From positions 1,628,788 through 1,692,787 of the forward strand of contig NC_090616.1 of the NCBI RefSeq assembly GCF_004359215.1: a stretch of DNA of 64,000 nt. Reading direction: 5' to 3'. The translations under genes and the position numbers were made by a program. Of this stretch, positions 55,542-64,000 are shown in pieces. Source of the DNA: Bremia lactucae (lineage: Eukaryota > Oomycota > Peronosporomycetes > Peronosporales > Peronosporaceae). The stretch's first letter is position 1; each line of letters opens with the position of its first letter. The notes beneath the pieces are model-generated. The model was not told the origin of the DNA. It was given only the letters and a program-made list of their open reading frames with translations, and made no database searches.

Positions 55542-55868
55542 TCAATAAAGGTTGATGACGGAAAGCCTGTAATTAATGTTGCAATAGTGAATTATCTCCA
55601 CTTTTAGAATGCGCAGCCGGCTCGAAATCGGGTCAGCATGATAACGCATCCGCGACGACATTAATTCGTCCTGGTTTATATTCCACGAAAAAATATAATC
55701 CGCGAAAAAGGATAGCCACCTCGCCATACTCTGCGAGAGGTGTAGGCTATTTACGGCCGTGTGTAATGACGCATTGTCCGTATATACGGTGAACAGTCTA
55801 TCTCCGAGGAGATAGACCCTAAACTTAGCCAGTGCATATTTCATGGCAAGGAGTTCCTTGTCATGCAC
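55542..55868 (-). pseudogene. element D RNase H
   Basis: MHDKELLAMKYALAKFRVYLLGDR, FTVYTDNASLHTAVN, MARWLSFFADYIFSW. The segment with the first Asp (CDASDFAxGC) lies to the right in another frame. Confidence 0.75.
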
Positions 55869-56099
55869 TGGGTAATTGCGTTCAGCTGTTTGCAGCTGAC
55901 GCGATTGAAAACAGACGACGCGCTACGCGCCGTATGTACCGCATTGCATTAACGCACAGCCGACTGCGAAATCGCTGGCGTCACAGACCACATGGAACGG
56001 TCTCTCTTGATCTGTAATCGACAAGACGGGCGATTGCATCAAGCTTTGCTTAATACCGCAAAGGAACGCTGACCCTCAGCATTCCATAGCCATTTCTCG

Positions 56100-56860
56100 T
56101 CTATTTTCAAGAGACGATAGAGATGAACTGTCATCTCGGCATAATTGCGGGAGTATTTTGGTGCAAGTACGCCGCTAGCCCAAGAAACTTTTAAAGTTGT
56201 ATGACATCGACTGGAACTGGCAAGTCGGTAATTGCCTTTATCTTTACAGAATCAGGGTACACGCCGTGTTTACCGACGATGCATACAATAATTGGTATTT
56301 CACTTGCAGCGAATATACACTTCGTGAGATTTGCGTACAACTTTTGCTTGTATGAACCTGACGAACGTGAGGTTTATGAACTTCCACGTCCGTCTTTCCG
56401 TCCATGGTCCAGCTATGGTCGATCACATCGTCAAAATAACTCGGTGCGAATTCTTGCACGGGTCTTACCAAATTCGTTACGCTTCTGTTGAAGATTGCAG
56501 GGGCGTTACAAAGCCCCTGTGGCATTACTAGCCATTCTCAGAGCATCCCAGTGGCAGTGCTCACTGCTGTGTACGGGATGTCCCATTCGCGCATAAGGAT
56601 CTTATAAAATAGATCCATCAGATACATAGACGAATAGATGGTACTCTTAGGCATACCATATATGATTGCGTCTTTTCTAGGTATCGACGTTTGAGATGGT
56701 ACCGTTGCAGCATTCAGTTTATTGAACGCGTGCACTATCCGCCACCCTCCTGTGGCCTTTCGCGCACAGAAGGTCGGAGAGCTATGTGAATAGCTGTTTC
56801 AGGGAATACATCCCTGAATTCAATCAAATCCTTATATCAAGGATTTGTCTTAAGTGACTC
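56100..56860 (-). pseudogene. element D reverse transcriptase
   Basis: HAFNKLNAATVPSQTSIPRKDAI-type start (56,538-56,735), the TGA shared with C, MPQGLCNAPAIFN and SYFDDVIDHS (56,244-56,525). The same N-terminal deletion as C (near 56,790). Confidence 0.8.
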
Positions 56861-57581
56861 CATGGATTAAGTAGAATATCTCTCAATCCGAGTCTTCACA
56901 TCGAGGACACTTTCGTCCATCGATGAGCTGCTGAGAATTCGTTCGTTTTCTGCAAAAATTACCGCTGACCGTATATCGGTTACGTCCTCTGTGACGAGTA
57001 CTCAGATCTGCTTGATTCTACCACTATGCAGATCTGTCAAAAACCGTTTAGGTTCTAGGGTTGGTAATTGAGTTATCTCCGAAGTTGACTTCGGAGGCGC
57101 ATACGGATTAAGCGTATAAGCGCCTACTCTTGATCCGTCATTAACCAAGACATTCAATGTCTCGGTTTCTTCTTGGGATTTATCCACAGGCTGCCGAGGA
57201 ATTATTTCCTCGGGATGCTGAAGTCTGGTCACTTCAGCAGTAACTTTTTGAGGAGATATCTCCTCAAGTACGTAAAGACTTATTCCCTCAAAGCCTTCCG
57301 ACTGTGAAAGCGCTAGCACAGCCGCGTCCTCTACGGTCGACTCTCTACTTGACCTAGGATCATCGTGTTGTCCCTTTTGGATAACCGGTATCTTCCTTGA
57401 ATGTCACGTGCTAGGCGTACATTCATTTTTCAATCCACTCGACTTATTCTAGTGGTGGTCCTTCGGCGCTGCCTGTGCATTCGCACAGCCGCCCGCAGCT
57501 GACTCAACAGTGTGATTAGTAATCACACTTTGATCTTGTCCCGTCGTACTAAGGAACGTGCCACAAGTGAGGCCGTAGCAC

Positions 57582-57990
57582 TCACTCGTAGTCCATCCAC
57601 ACGCCTGTGGACGCTCCAAGACTTTCATCAGATGACCATATGATGCACCAAGTGGCAGGCATCTTTATGGATCGATGCTGCCAGCTAATTCTTGGCTCAT
57701 ACAAACTGAGCAACAGTAAACCGAGGATGACATCAACTTTGTCATCCAAATCAGGTACGATATAATCATCATCATACCGTAAATCTTTTAATGTGTAGTG
57801 AAATTTCACTACGCCTTTCGTTACTGTTATCGATGCGCCTGTCGCTAGACGCACCGACATCCTCGTTAAAGGGATGTCGCGCTCAACATATTTGAGCCTA
57901 CGACCCTCTAGCGACTGGCGACGAATAAAGTAATTCGACGCTCCACAGTCCACTAGGGCTCTAACTAAAAAACTATTTGTCCCAATTAAT
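57582..57990 (-). pseudogene. element D protease (active-site Asp kept)
   Basis: DCGASNYFIRRQSLEGRRLK with GAC at 57,948-57,950, RMSVRLATGASITVTKG, KVDVILGLLLL. The DCG triplet is characteristic of this family. Upstream linkage to gag is frameshifted. Confidence 0.75.
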
Positions 57991-57999
57991 TTTAAGGTA

Positions 58000-59200
58000 T
58001 GAGGGATACCTCATCACCAGGTGCAGAGACACATAATTGTTGTGTGGCTAGAGCAACTTTCGTTAAGAGATTTGCAAACTCTCTTGAGGTTGCTGGATCT
58101 GTAGGTCTTTGCGCCCTTACTAACTCCGACCGTTTTTTGGCTGTCCGCCTCGCTGTTGCGATTTCGCAACAACGTCGGACCCGCGACTGTTGCCCCTTTT
58201 GGCATTCGGTTATAATTATGTTCAGTACTTTCGGTACTGGGCGTGGGGCACTACACTCATGAGCGTAGTGTCCTAATTTTTGGCAGCGATGGCATTTCTG
58301 CAATTGCTTATTGCTCGAAAAGCGAGAGACCTCGCTTTCGACGTAAGAGAGGTCCATGGGTTCTGAATCTAACTCGTGTCGTCTTGGATGACGATACGAT
58401 GACGAACTAGCTTAAGCCTGTTTTAAGCTAAAGTCCTCCTGTTCCGCAACGGATATTGCTTTTTCAAGCGAATCCAGTTCCAAGCGGAACAGGTGGGTTT
58501 TTACGGGACCATCCGTAGGACCTTGCATGAACACCGTTATTAACGTGTGTTCATGGACTGGGTTATTTGTAATACAACTCGCTAAGAGTCGTATGTGCTG
58601 CGTGAACATCACGCTTGCCTTGCTTGAGTTTCATAAGCTCTGATCGAGCTCTGAACTCAGCCCTAGGCGGTTCAAACGTCTGTTTGAGCCGGGCTTTAGA
58701 AGCCTCTAGCGACCCAAAGACATGTGAATCGCGCAACTTAAGGCCTAGAGCTCATGTTTTGGCACGACCTGCCAAATTTGATTGAGCGAATGCGACTTGC
58801 ATTTGCTCGTCGACGATGTGACGAGCCCGCATGGCATCGTCCATCTCGACAAATCATCTTAAATGGGATTCTTCTTTGATTCCCCTAGAGATGTCAATCT
58901 TTAAGGTTTCCGGACGACGCGTGTGCGTCATCCCAGTTACAGGGGTCTGTACCTGCTGTAACCTCAACAGTTTTGCCTCTTGAGAGCCTTGCTGATTAAG
59001 CAAGGCTACCTTCTCCTTCGCCTCGTCGAGTTCATGTTGTATAAACTTGGCGATGGCTGAATAAACGGCATTTTATGTGATAGCTACTCCTTTCTAAGTG
59101 GCTAGAGAGGAGTGCGGTCGAACGAAAGAGTTTGACCGTAGGGAACGATGCCATCTTGGTCATGCTGTCCGGTTTGGACAGAGATTTGATGCGTATTTTC
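58000..59200 (-). pseudogene. element D gag
   Basis: Zinc knuckle CHRCQKLGHYAHEC with MDLSYVESEVSRFSSNKQLQK before it (58,000-58,357), gag HTLITVFMQGPTDGPVKTHLFRLE and SLEKAISVAEQEDFSLKQA (58,412-58,612), the N-terminal region to about 59,200 broken by stops. Confidence 0.75.
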
Positions 59201-59271
59201 ATTATCATCTAACATGTCCATGTTAGATGATGGAGCTGTGGTATTTGGACGGACTCTAAAGTGCTTCCAGG

Positions 59272-59694
59272 TGTAACGGGTTACTGCCGACTTGTATGCT
59301 TCAGTACAAGTCCACTTCGCACTGCCTCAGCGCGAGTGGTGCCTCACGTCACTTCACGTACACTAGTACGTGCAGAGGAAGTCTACTCTTTAAAACACTT
59401 GCTTTAAGAGGGTTAATTAAAAACTGCATTAATATAATTAAGTTCTTCTTGTTTTTCTACTTAATACTAACTCATTTATAAACCAATACAAAACATGTAC
59501 TAAAAGTCTTATCTGTCTTTCTCTTTGCGCGCTGACTGGACCACGAAAGTAGATATAATGGTCTATATCAATGGATAAGCTTTTAGAATATTACCATGTA
59601 AAGTAATATTCTTCAGATATTCTCTACCTTTTAGATAATATATTAATAAACAACCTTTAAGTGTTAATTTCATGTAACGATACACCCCGTTACA
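59272..59694 (-). repeat. 5' LTR of element D
   Basis: 423 bp, TGTAACGGG at 59,272 and CCCCGTTACA at 59,694 on the + strand (TG...CA in both directions, with an inverted TGTAACGGGG). The reverse PBS (gtgcttccagg) lies at 59,261-59,271. Confidence 0.8.
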
Positions 59695-59843
59695 CCCCTC
59701 CTGTCTCTCACAGATCAATGCGCAAGCCTTAGGAACGCACTAGACGCTTGAAGATCAAAAGGGGAAGTGCACTTATTATTCAAATCTAAAACTTTTACCC
59801 TTGTAGAATACGTGACGCTCGCTATTTTGAAAAATACGAGTTG

Positions 59844-60201
59844 CTATGTCGGTTTTGTTTGGAACAAAAATTGAGCTACTTTTAATGGCTGCAAAGAATT
59901 CGGTAGATCTTCGTCTGTTACCGCATTTAATCTTGCCAATGCAACTGCGATTCGTGCATAAGACCCCACAAGCTCATCCGGGCTCACATGTCCTTTGTAG
60001 CTATAGAATAAGGAGTAATTCATCAAAAGCTGTTAAATCGCGTCCTGCATAAGCTTTAACACAAGCTGCTAAAGACGGTGCATACGTGAATGGTCCAAAT
60101 CCAGAAGCTGCCGCCACGACGCATGCTGGACGAGTGCATGTGCCTTTACCCATTAACATTTGCAAAAAGGGTACGACGCATGGGTAATTCGGCAAGATCA
60201 T
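59844..60201 (-). pseudogene. unrecognised small gene with one frameshift
   Basis: From ATG 60,201 the frame gives MGKGTCTRPACVVAAASGFG, then AYAGRDLTAFDELLL and a stop. With a one-base shift it continues YSYKGHVSPDELVGSYARIA and LARLNAVTDEDLPNSL to TAG at 59,844. The two halves read as one protein of about 118 residues. I do not recognise the family. The frameshift could also be a sequencing error. Confidence 0.4.
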
Positions 60202-60284
60202 TATGCTCTATTAACAAGACAATTAAGGGCGAAGTAAACCTTCACATTACAATATTTAACCGTATTTTTAGAAACTGTTATTAA

Positions 60285-62290
60285 AACTCATCATTCTCGA
60301 TGGGCGAGACGCCATGGGTAGAAAAGCGCTATGGAGACTGAGTCACCGAAAAGCCCCCTTTCTACATGGATTTGCGTCTCTGGCTTGAAGTCATTTAGGC
60401 CGAGAAATGTCGGGAGAGAAAAGATCCGAGCCAAAGTATCACAAATTCGGCGACCAAAATGGCTCAACTTTAAATTATAAGTGAGGCAAGATATTTGAGC
60501 TGTTGGGAAGACAGGTGGAGTGGCAAGGGCAAATAGAGAAGGAAGGCAAAGGAAAGAAAGGGATATCGTTTAAATCACCCCGAGGTAGTGTGTCCGTGCG
60601 ACCTGCTTGAAGTTACTAATTCTACAGATTAGACGCCAGTCTTTTCTATTAACAAACGATCGTCATGAGAAATCGAAAGCAACATTTCGGTAAATTAAGC
60701 GACTCGATAAGCGGATCTGTTGAAAAAAAATCATGCGGCACCGGCGTGTGTAAATGGCGGGCCGTATAATACAGCCACGGTAGCCTGCTGACAGCGATCA
60801 TTTAAACTTACATGCATGGTAGAAGGCCATTAAAGACGCGACAAATTGTGAAATAAAGGGTGACGACATAGACATCAATATCGATAACCTTGCCTTTTTC
60901 TGCCGCACACAGAAGCTCAGTGGAGTCGATATTTAGTACACAAGTGCAAGGGAACGATTACTTTTGCCCCTGAGTTGTAGGACATTCCTGTTAGGAGCGG
61001 CACTACTGTTCGACTTGAAGTTCTTTTAAAGGCCAAAATACTTAAACGCGAGCACCTTGGGCAGAATTGATCGTCCGTCGTGCAATTTTCTGTTTAATAA
61101 TTAAATCAAAGTTAGCCACACGTTGCCGATCCCGATCATTCTATTGATTAGAGGTATATTTGTAGCGGCGGCAGGTCATGGTACCGATGTCTCTGTCACT
61201 TTGCAGCGATGGATACTAGCAAAATAAAAATTGACTTAGAGTATCTTGCGCTCATTTTGCTTTGAACCGTTGCCGGTATTGAATGCCTAAAAGTGATTTT
61301 GATATTCAAGAAAAAGCTCTTATCTGTAAGTAACATTTCGCTGCACGATGAAGTCACTTTGCTCCATTTCTTAACACACTGAAGGCCAGGTATTACCTTT
61401 TGGTGACTCCTAGTCGATCCTATTACATCCTGGATAGTCTTGCGCTACGTTGGTGGAAAAGATGACCTGGGTCGGCAATCGTCTTGCTCTTGATGGCGTT
61501 TGAAACGCACCACTTAAATTTCCTAGCTCCAATTCGCTGATTTTATTTAAGTTGTGTCTCGGCTACTTTGAAGCACCGTCGAAACGACAGAAGCCAAAGG
61601 CAGGTACTACAACAGCTGCTCATTAGATTCGATGTTGCTACATATGTGACTAAAGATGTTAAGCTTCTGTGAACTATTTGCGGTGTGGAAAGTAGTGCTG
61701 ACCAGAAATGGCCATAGATCATACTATTCTCTGTACAGAAACACTTTCAAAGAAGGACTGGAACGACCATTTTCCTCGAAAGATCTGTGGAAGAGCTAAA
61801 CGAGCGTCGATGGTGGATAATACGAGGGAATCCCGTCTACACAGAGGTCCATCTTGGAGCAATAAAACAGCATAATGTCCTATCCAACGTCCTTCTAATT
61901 CTTATCTGGCTTGTAGTCTCGTTTCTAGACGAATTGTCACGATGGTATCAGAGACCTGCAATCAACTCGTTCGACCTGAGCCCAAGTTTGTTATCACATG
62001 TATCAAATCTCGCGATAAGATTACGTTTCAATATTTAAAAGGGTATTTGTATACAGCTCAAATCCATCGCGGTAGTCTCCGCTGGGGCCTTGGACTTCAA
62101 GAGATCGTACACACGACTTGAAGATTCAAGCATTACTGCCCCAGCCTTTTTGGTGCGCGATGACACTACCACGGGTCTACACTTTTCTCTATTCTCCGTG
62201 TTAAGCAAAATGAAAGATTTTGATCGACGTGCAAAAGTTCCTTATTGCTTTTCGTGCCTAAATTGGTCACATTGAAATAAAGAAAGATAC
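60285..62290. other. no gene recognised
   Basis: Stop-rich. A non-ATG frame around 61,590-62,038 (SVEELNERRWWIIRGNPVYT ...) with internal stops may be an old gene or transposase remnant, but no motif supports a name. Confidence 0.4.
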
Positions 62291-62346
62291 CAGCTGCGCC
62301 GACGCAGCTGATCCTAGACAAGCCGTCGGCTCAGCGGCTTGTCTAG
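62291..62346. repeat. two adjacent perfect hairpins
   Basis: CAGCTGCG-CCGA-CGCAGCTG at 62,291-62,310 (8-bp arms), then CTAGACAAGCCG / CGGCTTGTCTAG at 62,314-62,325 and 62,335-62,346 (12-bp arms, 9-nt loop). Confidence 0.85.
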
Positions 62347-62892
62347 TGCGATACGATGCACAACGGCAGTCCAGCAATGCTATGCTACAGTCCATCACAA
62401 ATATTTATGCCCAGACGAACCAGCACAGACAAGCGTCTAACAAAAACAGATTGCTGGCGCCAGTCAGTACCTCCTTTCTTCTTGACGCTCCTCTCTACGT
62501 GCTTCCCTCTTGCGGTCTGGCAAATGATTCTGGGCAACTTTATTCCAAAGAATGTGAGAGGAAAGTTAAATCAGGCTTGTTCTGCCCACGAGTTTCCCAC
62601 ACAAACCTTCAAGCGACGAAGCAAAATTGCCAAAAATCTTCATGTATCCGCCTCAAAACACCACTATCATTGCATCTTATAGGTTATTTCAGAAATTGGC
62701 CACATCCTAACAATACTTTGATTGCCTTGTCATTTCGAAGCCATCTGTTGATAAAATGGTCGATCAAGTGCTCACGCGATAAGCAAACACACACGAATCG
62801 GATTCGCCAACGATTTGTATGTCGATGACATTATGCCTACAGTAGCTATAGAATCATTCAGCCTGTCAAACACCATGCATGATGGTCCGAGT
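62347..62892. other. no gene recognised
   Basis: Two overlapping + frames (62,346-62,828 and 62,356-62,682) compete with no motif in either. The second has a basic stretch (FIPKNVRGKLNQA, TFKRRSKIAKNLHVSASK) that looks protein-like, possibly a DNA-binding remnant. Confidence 0.35.
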
Positions 62893-63618
62893 CTATCCTC
62901 GGCAAATCGGTAGAAAAGGACACTCGAATAACCTTCTGAATTCTAAACTTTCAAGATGATTGCGCGACGGGACTCGCGATGAATTAAACTTCAAGCGCTT
63001 GCGTTCCTTTTGTTGATCAGATGTTTGAGCGTCAAGTGGTGTTCTACCTATGCGACGGCGTAAAGATTTTACAATAAAAAGAAATGAGCCACCTGCGTAC
63101 GTAATACTTTCTAGCAGTGGCGAAAAATAGGTCCATTTGGCCCACTTCGATGCCACCAGGATGTCCCACATTTGCTGGACACACTTCCTGGCGTGGCGAA
63201 TTACAACCACTTCGGCAGCGTGACCTTCGATTAACAGACTAAGATGCCACGGAAACGCATCGTAACAATTAAGTCCAGCTTGGCACTGACACGACGACGG
63301 TAATCACCGCAAAAGAGTGCATCTTGTGGCCAGTCACACCATCTTTTTGGTCTCTCACACCGAAATCCAAGGTCAAACGCCTATCTTTAGCGGTCCAGTG
63401 CAGTGGCACCCACGCAAGTATCTTTTCATGCATTTCTGGTTTGGGAAAGCCCACAGTGCGAGTTCCAAGTACCCCACTCGCAGCTGAAAAAGCTCGAGGC
63501 GAGGTCCTAATGGCCACGTATATTCAAACACGGATTCGTAGAATTGCCGTAGTTGAGGCTGAGTTGGCCAACTCTTTAGCTTTATACATTTGTCAACGCG
63601 GCGAAGTGAGGCAGGCAC
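62893..63618 (-). pseudogene. possible unrecognised gene remnant
   Basis: Two consecutive - strand frames read as protein: RTVGFPKPEMHEKILAWVPL and LTLDFGVRDQKDGVTGHKMH (63,269-63,517), then after a shift FPWHLSLLIEGHAAEVVVIRH, WAKWTYFSPLLESITYAGGS and FLFIVKSLRRRIGR (62,893-63,300), with one possible membrane segment. No ATG or family identified. A + frame over 63,324-63,695 is an alternative. Confidence 0.3.
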
Positions 63619-63695
63619 GACTGCTTAGGCGTCGAGCTGTCGCGCGGTGGCTTTTTTCCCACAAGATTAGGTACATCAGTCTAACCCGACCGTAG

Positions 63696-64000
63696 GAATA
63701 GAAAACGCCGTAGACTTTTTCCACACGTAGAAGAGGCTAAACATGAGACTGTATCTGTGAGCCTTCCAAGTTGCGTATCGCCTTCTTCTTTGCAAGCTGT
63801 TTTTTGTTTGATTTTGCCTTCTTGAATCCCCACGTACGGGATTCAAACTGGATCTTCAATCCTCACGCGATTTCGATTGAAATCTCCTCAAGCGCGCGCT
63901 TACTGTTTTCAACACCCCAAAAACTCGCCTTGAAAAACTTAAAAGGTCGTTCGAATAACACAAGGGCCAATTCCCTCATCCTATAAGACCCTCGAGGTTA
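63696..64000. other. window edge, possible end of a - strand gene
   Basis: On the - strand a frame from ATG near 63,978 (MRELALVLFERPFKFFKASF...) runs to a TGA near 63,860 and then resumes, Lys-rich (KKAKSNKKQLAKKKAIRN), to about 63,742. It could be the edge of a gene beyond the window; too little is visible to call it. Confidence 0.25.

Larger units (their letters stand above)
52647..59694 (-). mobile_element. Ty3/gypsy chromovirus element D, LTR to LTR
   Basis: The most complete element, about 7.05 kb. Read on the - strand: 5' LTR 59,694-59,272, gag about 59,200-58,240, protease 57,990-57,582, linker, RT about 56,860-56,100, RNase H 55,868-55,542, integrase about 55,400-54,373, chromodomain 53,979-53,692, 3' LTR 52,855-52,647. 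Highly similar to C across the coding part. Shares C's RT deletion and the TGA (56,538-56,540) and TAG (54,373-54,375) stops, so it cannot encode a full Pol. Confidence 0.85.

Noticed and set aside
56201..56531. open + frames opposite the RT of element D
   Set aside because: Antisense of the YFDD region, mirrored in C at 45,701-45,953. No conservation beyond the shadow of RT, unlike the 3'-end antisense ORF.
62346..62828. 160-codon + frame
   Set aside because: Start codon is not ATG, competes with an overlapping frame, and has no recognisable domain.
1..64000. CRISPR arrays, rRNA, bacterial operons
   Set aside because: No regularly spaced direct repeats, no rRNA-like stretches, and spliced genes with oomycete promoters show a eukaryotic genome.

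Overview
The window looks like nuclear DNA of a plant-parasitic oomycete (Peronosporales, probably a downy mildew or close relative). The evidence is AT-leaning intergenic DNA, compact genes with 60-95 nt GT-AG introns, oomycete initiator motifs (TCATTC) just upstream of ATGs, a secreted cysteine-rich protein, and a very heavy load of degenerate Ty3/gypsy chromoviruses with a few Ty1/copia pieces. The species assignment is inference.

Layout. 1-0.8 kb holds LTR remnants. 1.9-8.2 kb is a gene island: a secreted protein with two tandem 8-Cys modules (+), a UBE3C/HUL5-type HECT ubiquitin ligase (+), a spliced Hop2/TBPIP meiotic protein (+), and, convergent with it, a 60-residue twin-CX9C protein of COX23/CHCHD7 type (-, three exons). 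8.35-16.0 kb is two gypsy elements facing each other, A (+) and B (-). 17.2-18.6 kb is a second small island with a divergent pair: a small unrecognised spliced gene (-) and a PDZ-like protein (+). 19.5-31.6 kb is a mosaic of gypsy fragments on both strands (F and others), a second gypsy gag-pro family and a copia gag-protease remnant. 31.6-32.5 kb is a TIR-flanked insertion inside an LTR that carries an MIT-domain gene fragment. 32.9-39.6 kb is more scrambled gypsy. 40.6-42.5 kb is a third island: a small hypothetical ORF and a spliced sepiapterin-reductase-like SDR (-), whose ATG lies only about 70-80 bp from a gypsy LTR. 42.6-59.7 kb holds two very similar gypsy elements in inverted orientation, C (+, 42.6-49.0) and D (-, 52.65-59.7), with element E (-) between them. 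59.7-64 kb has only weak, broken coding signals.

Full gypsy order, read on the element's sense strand: LTR - PBS (TGGTAGCAC) - gag (CCHC knuckle) - retropepsin (DCGAS) - linker - RT (YFDD) - RNase H - integrase (HHCC, DDE, GRLRP) - chromodomain - 3' LTR. Nearly all copies are dead.

The most unusual signal is a long open frame on the opposite strand of these elements. It starts 8 nt from the 3' LTR of D and runs antisense to the chromodomain and integrase tail. Recognisable homologues occur in C and F, and a C-terminal half in B, with conservative substitutions in the antisense frame. The second is an extraordinary density of short perfect inverted repeats inside the elements' coding DNA.
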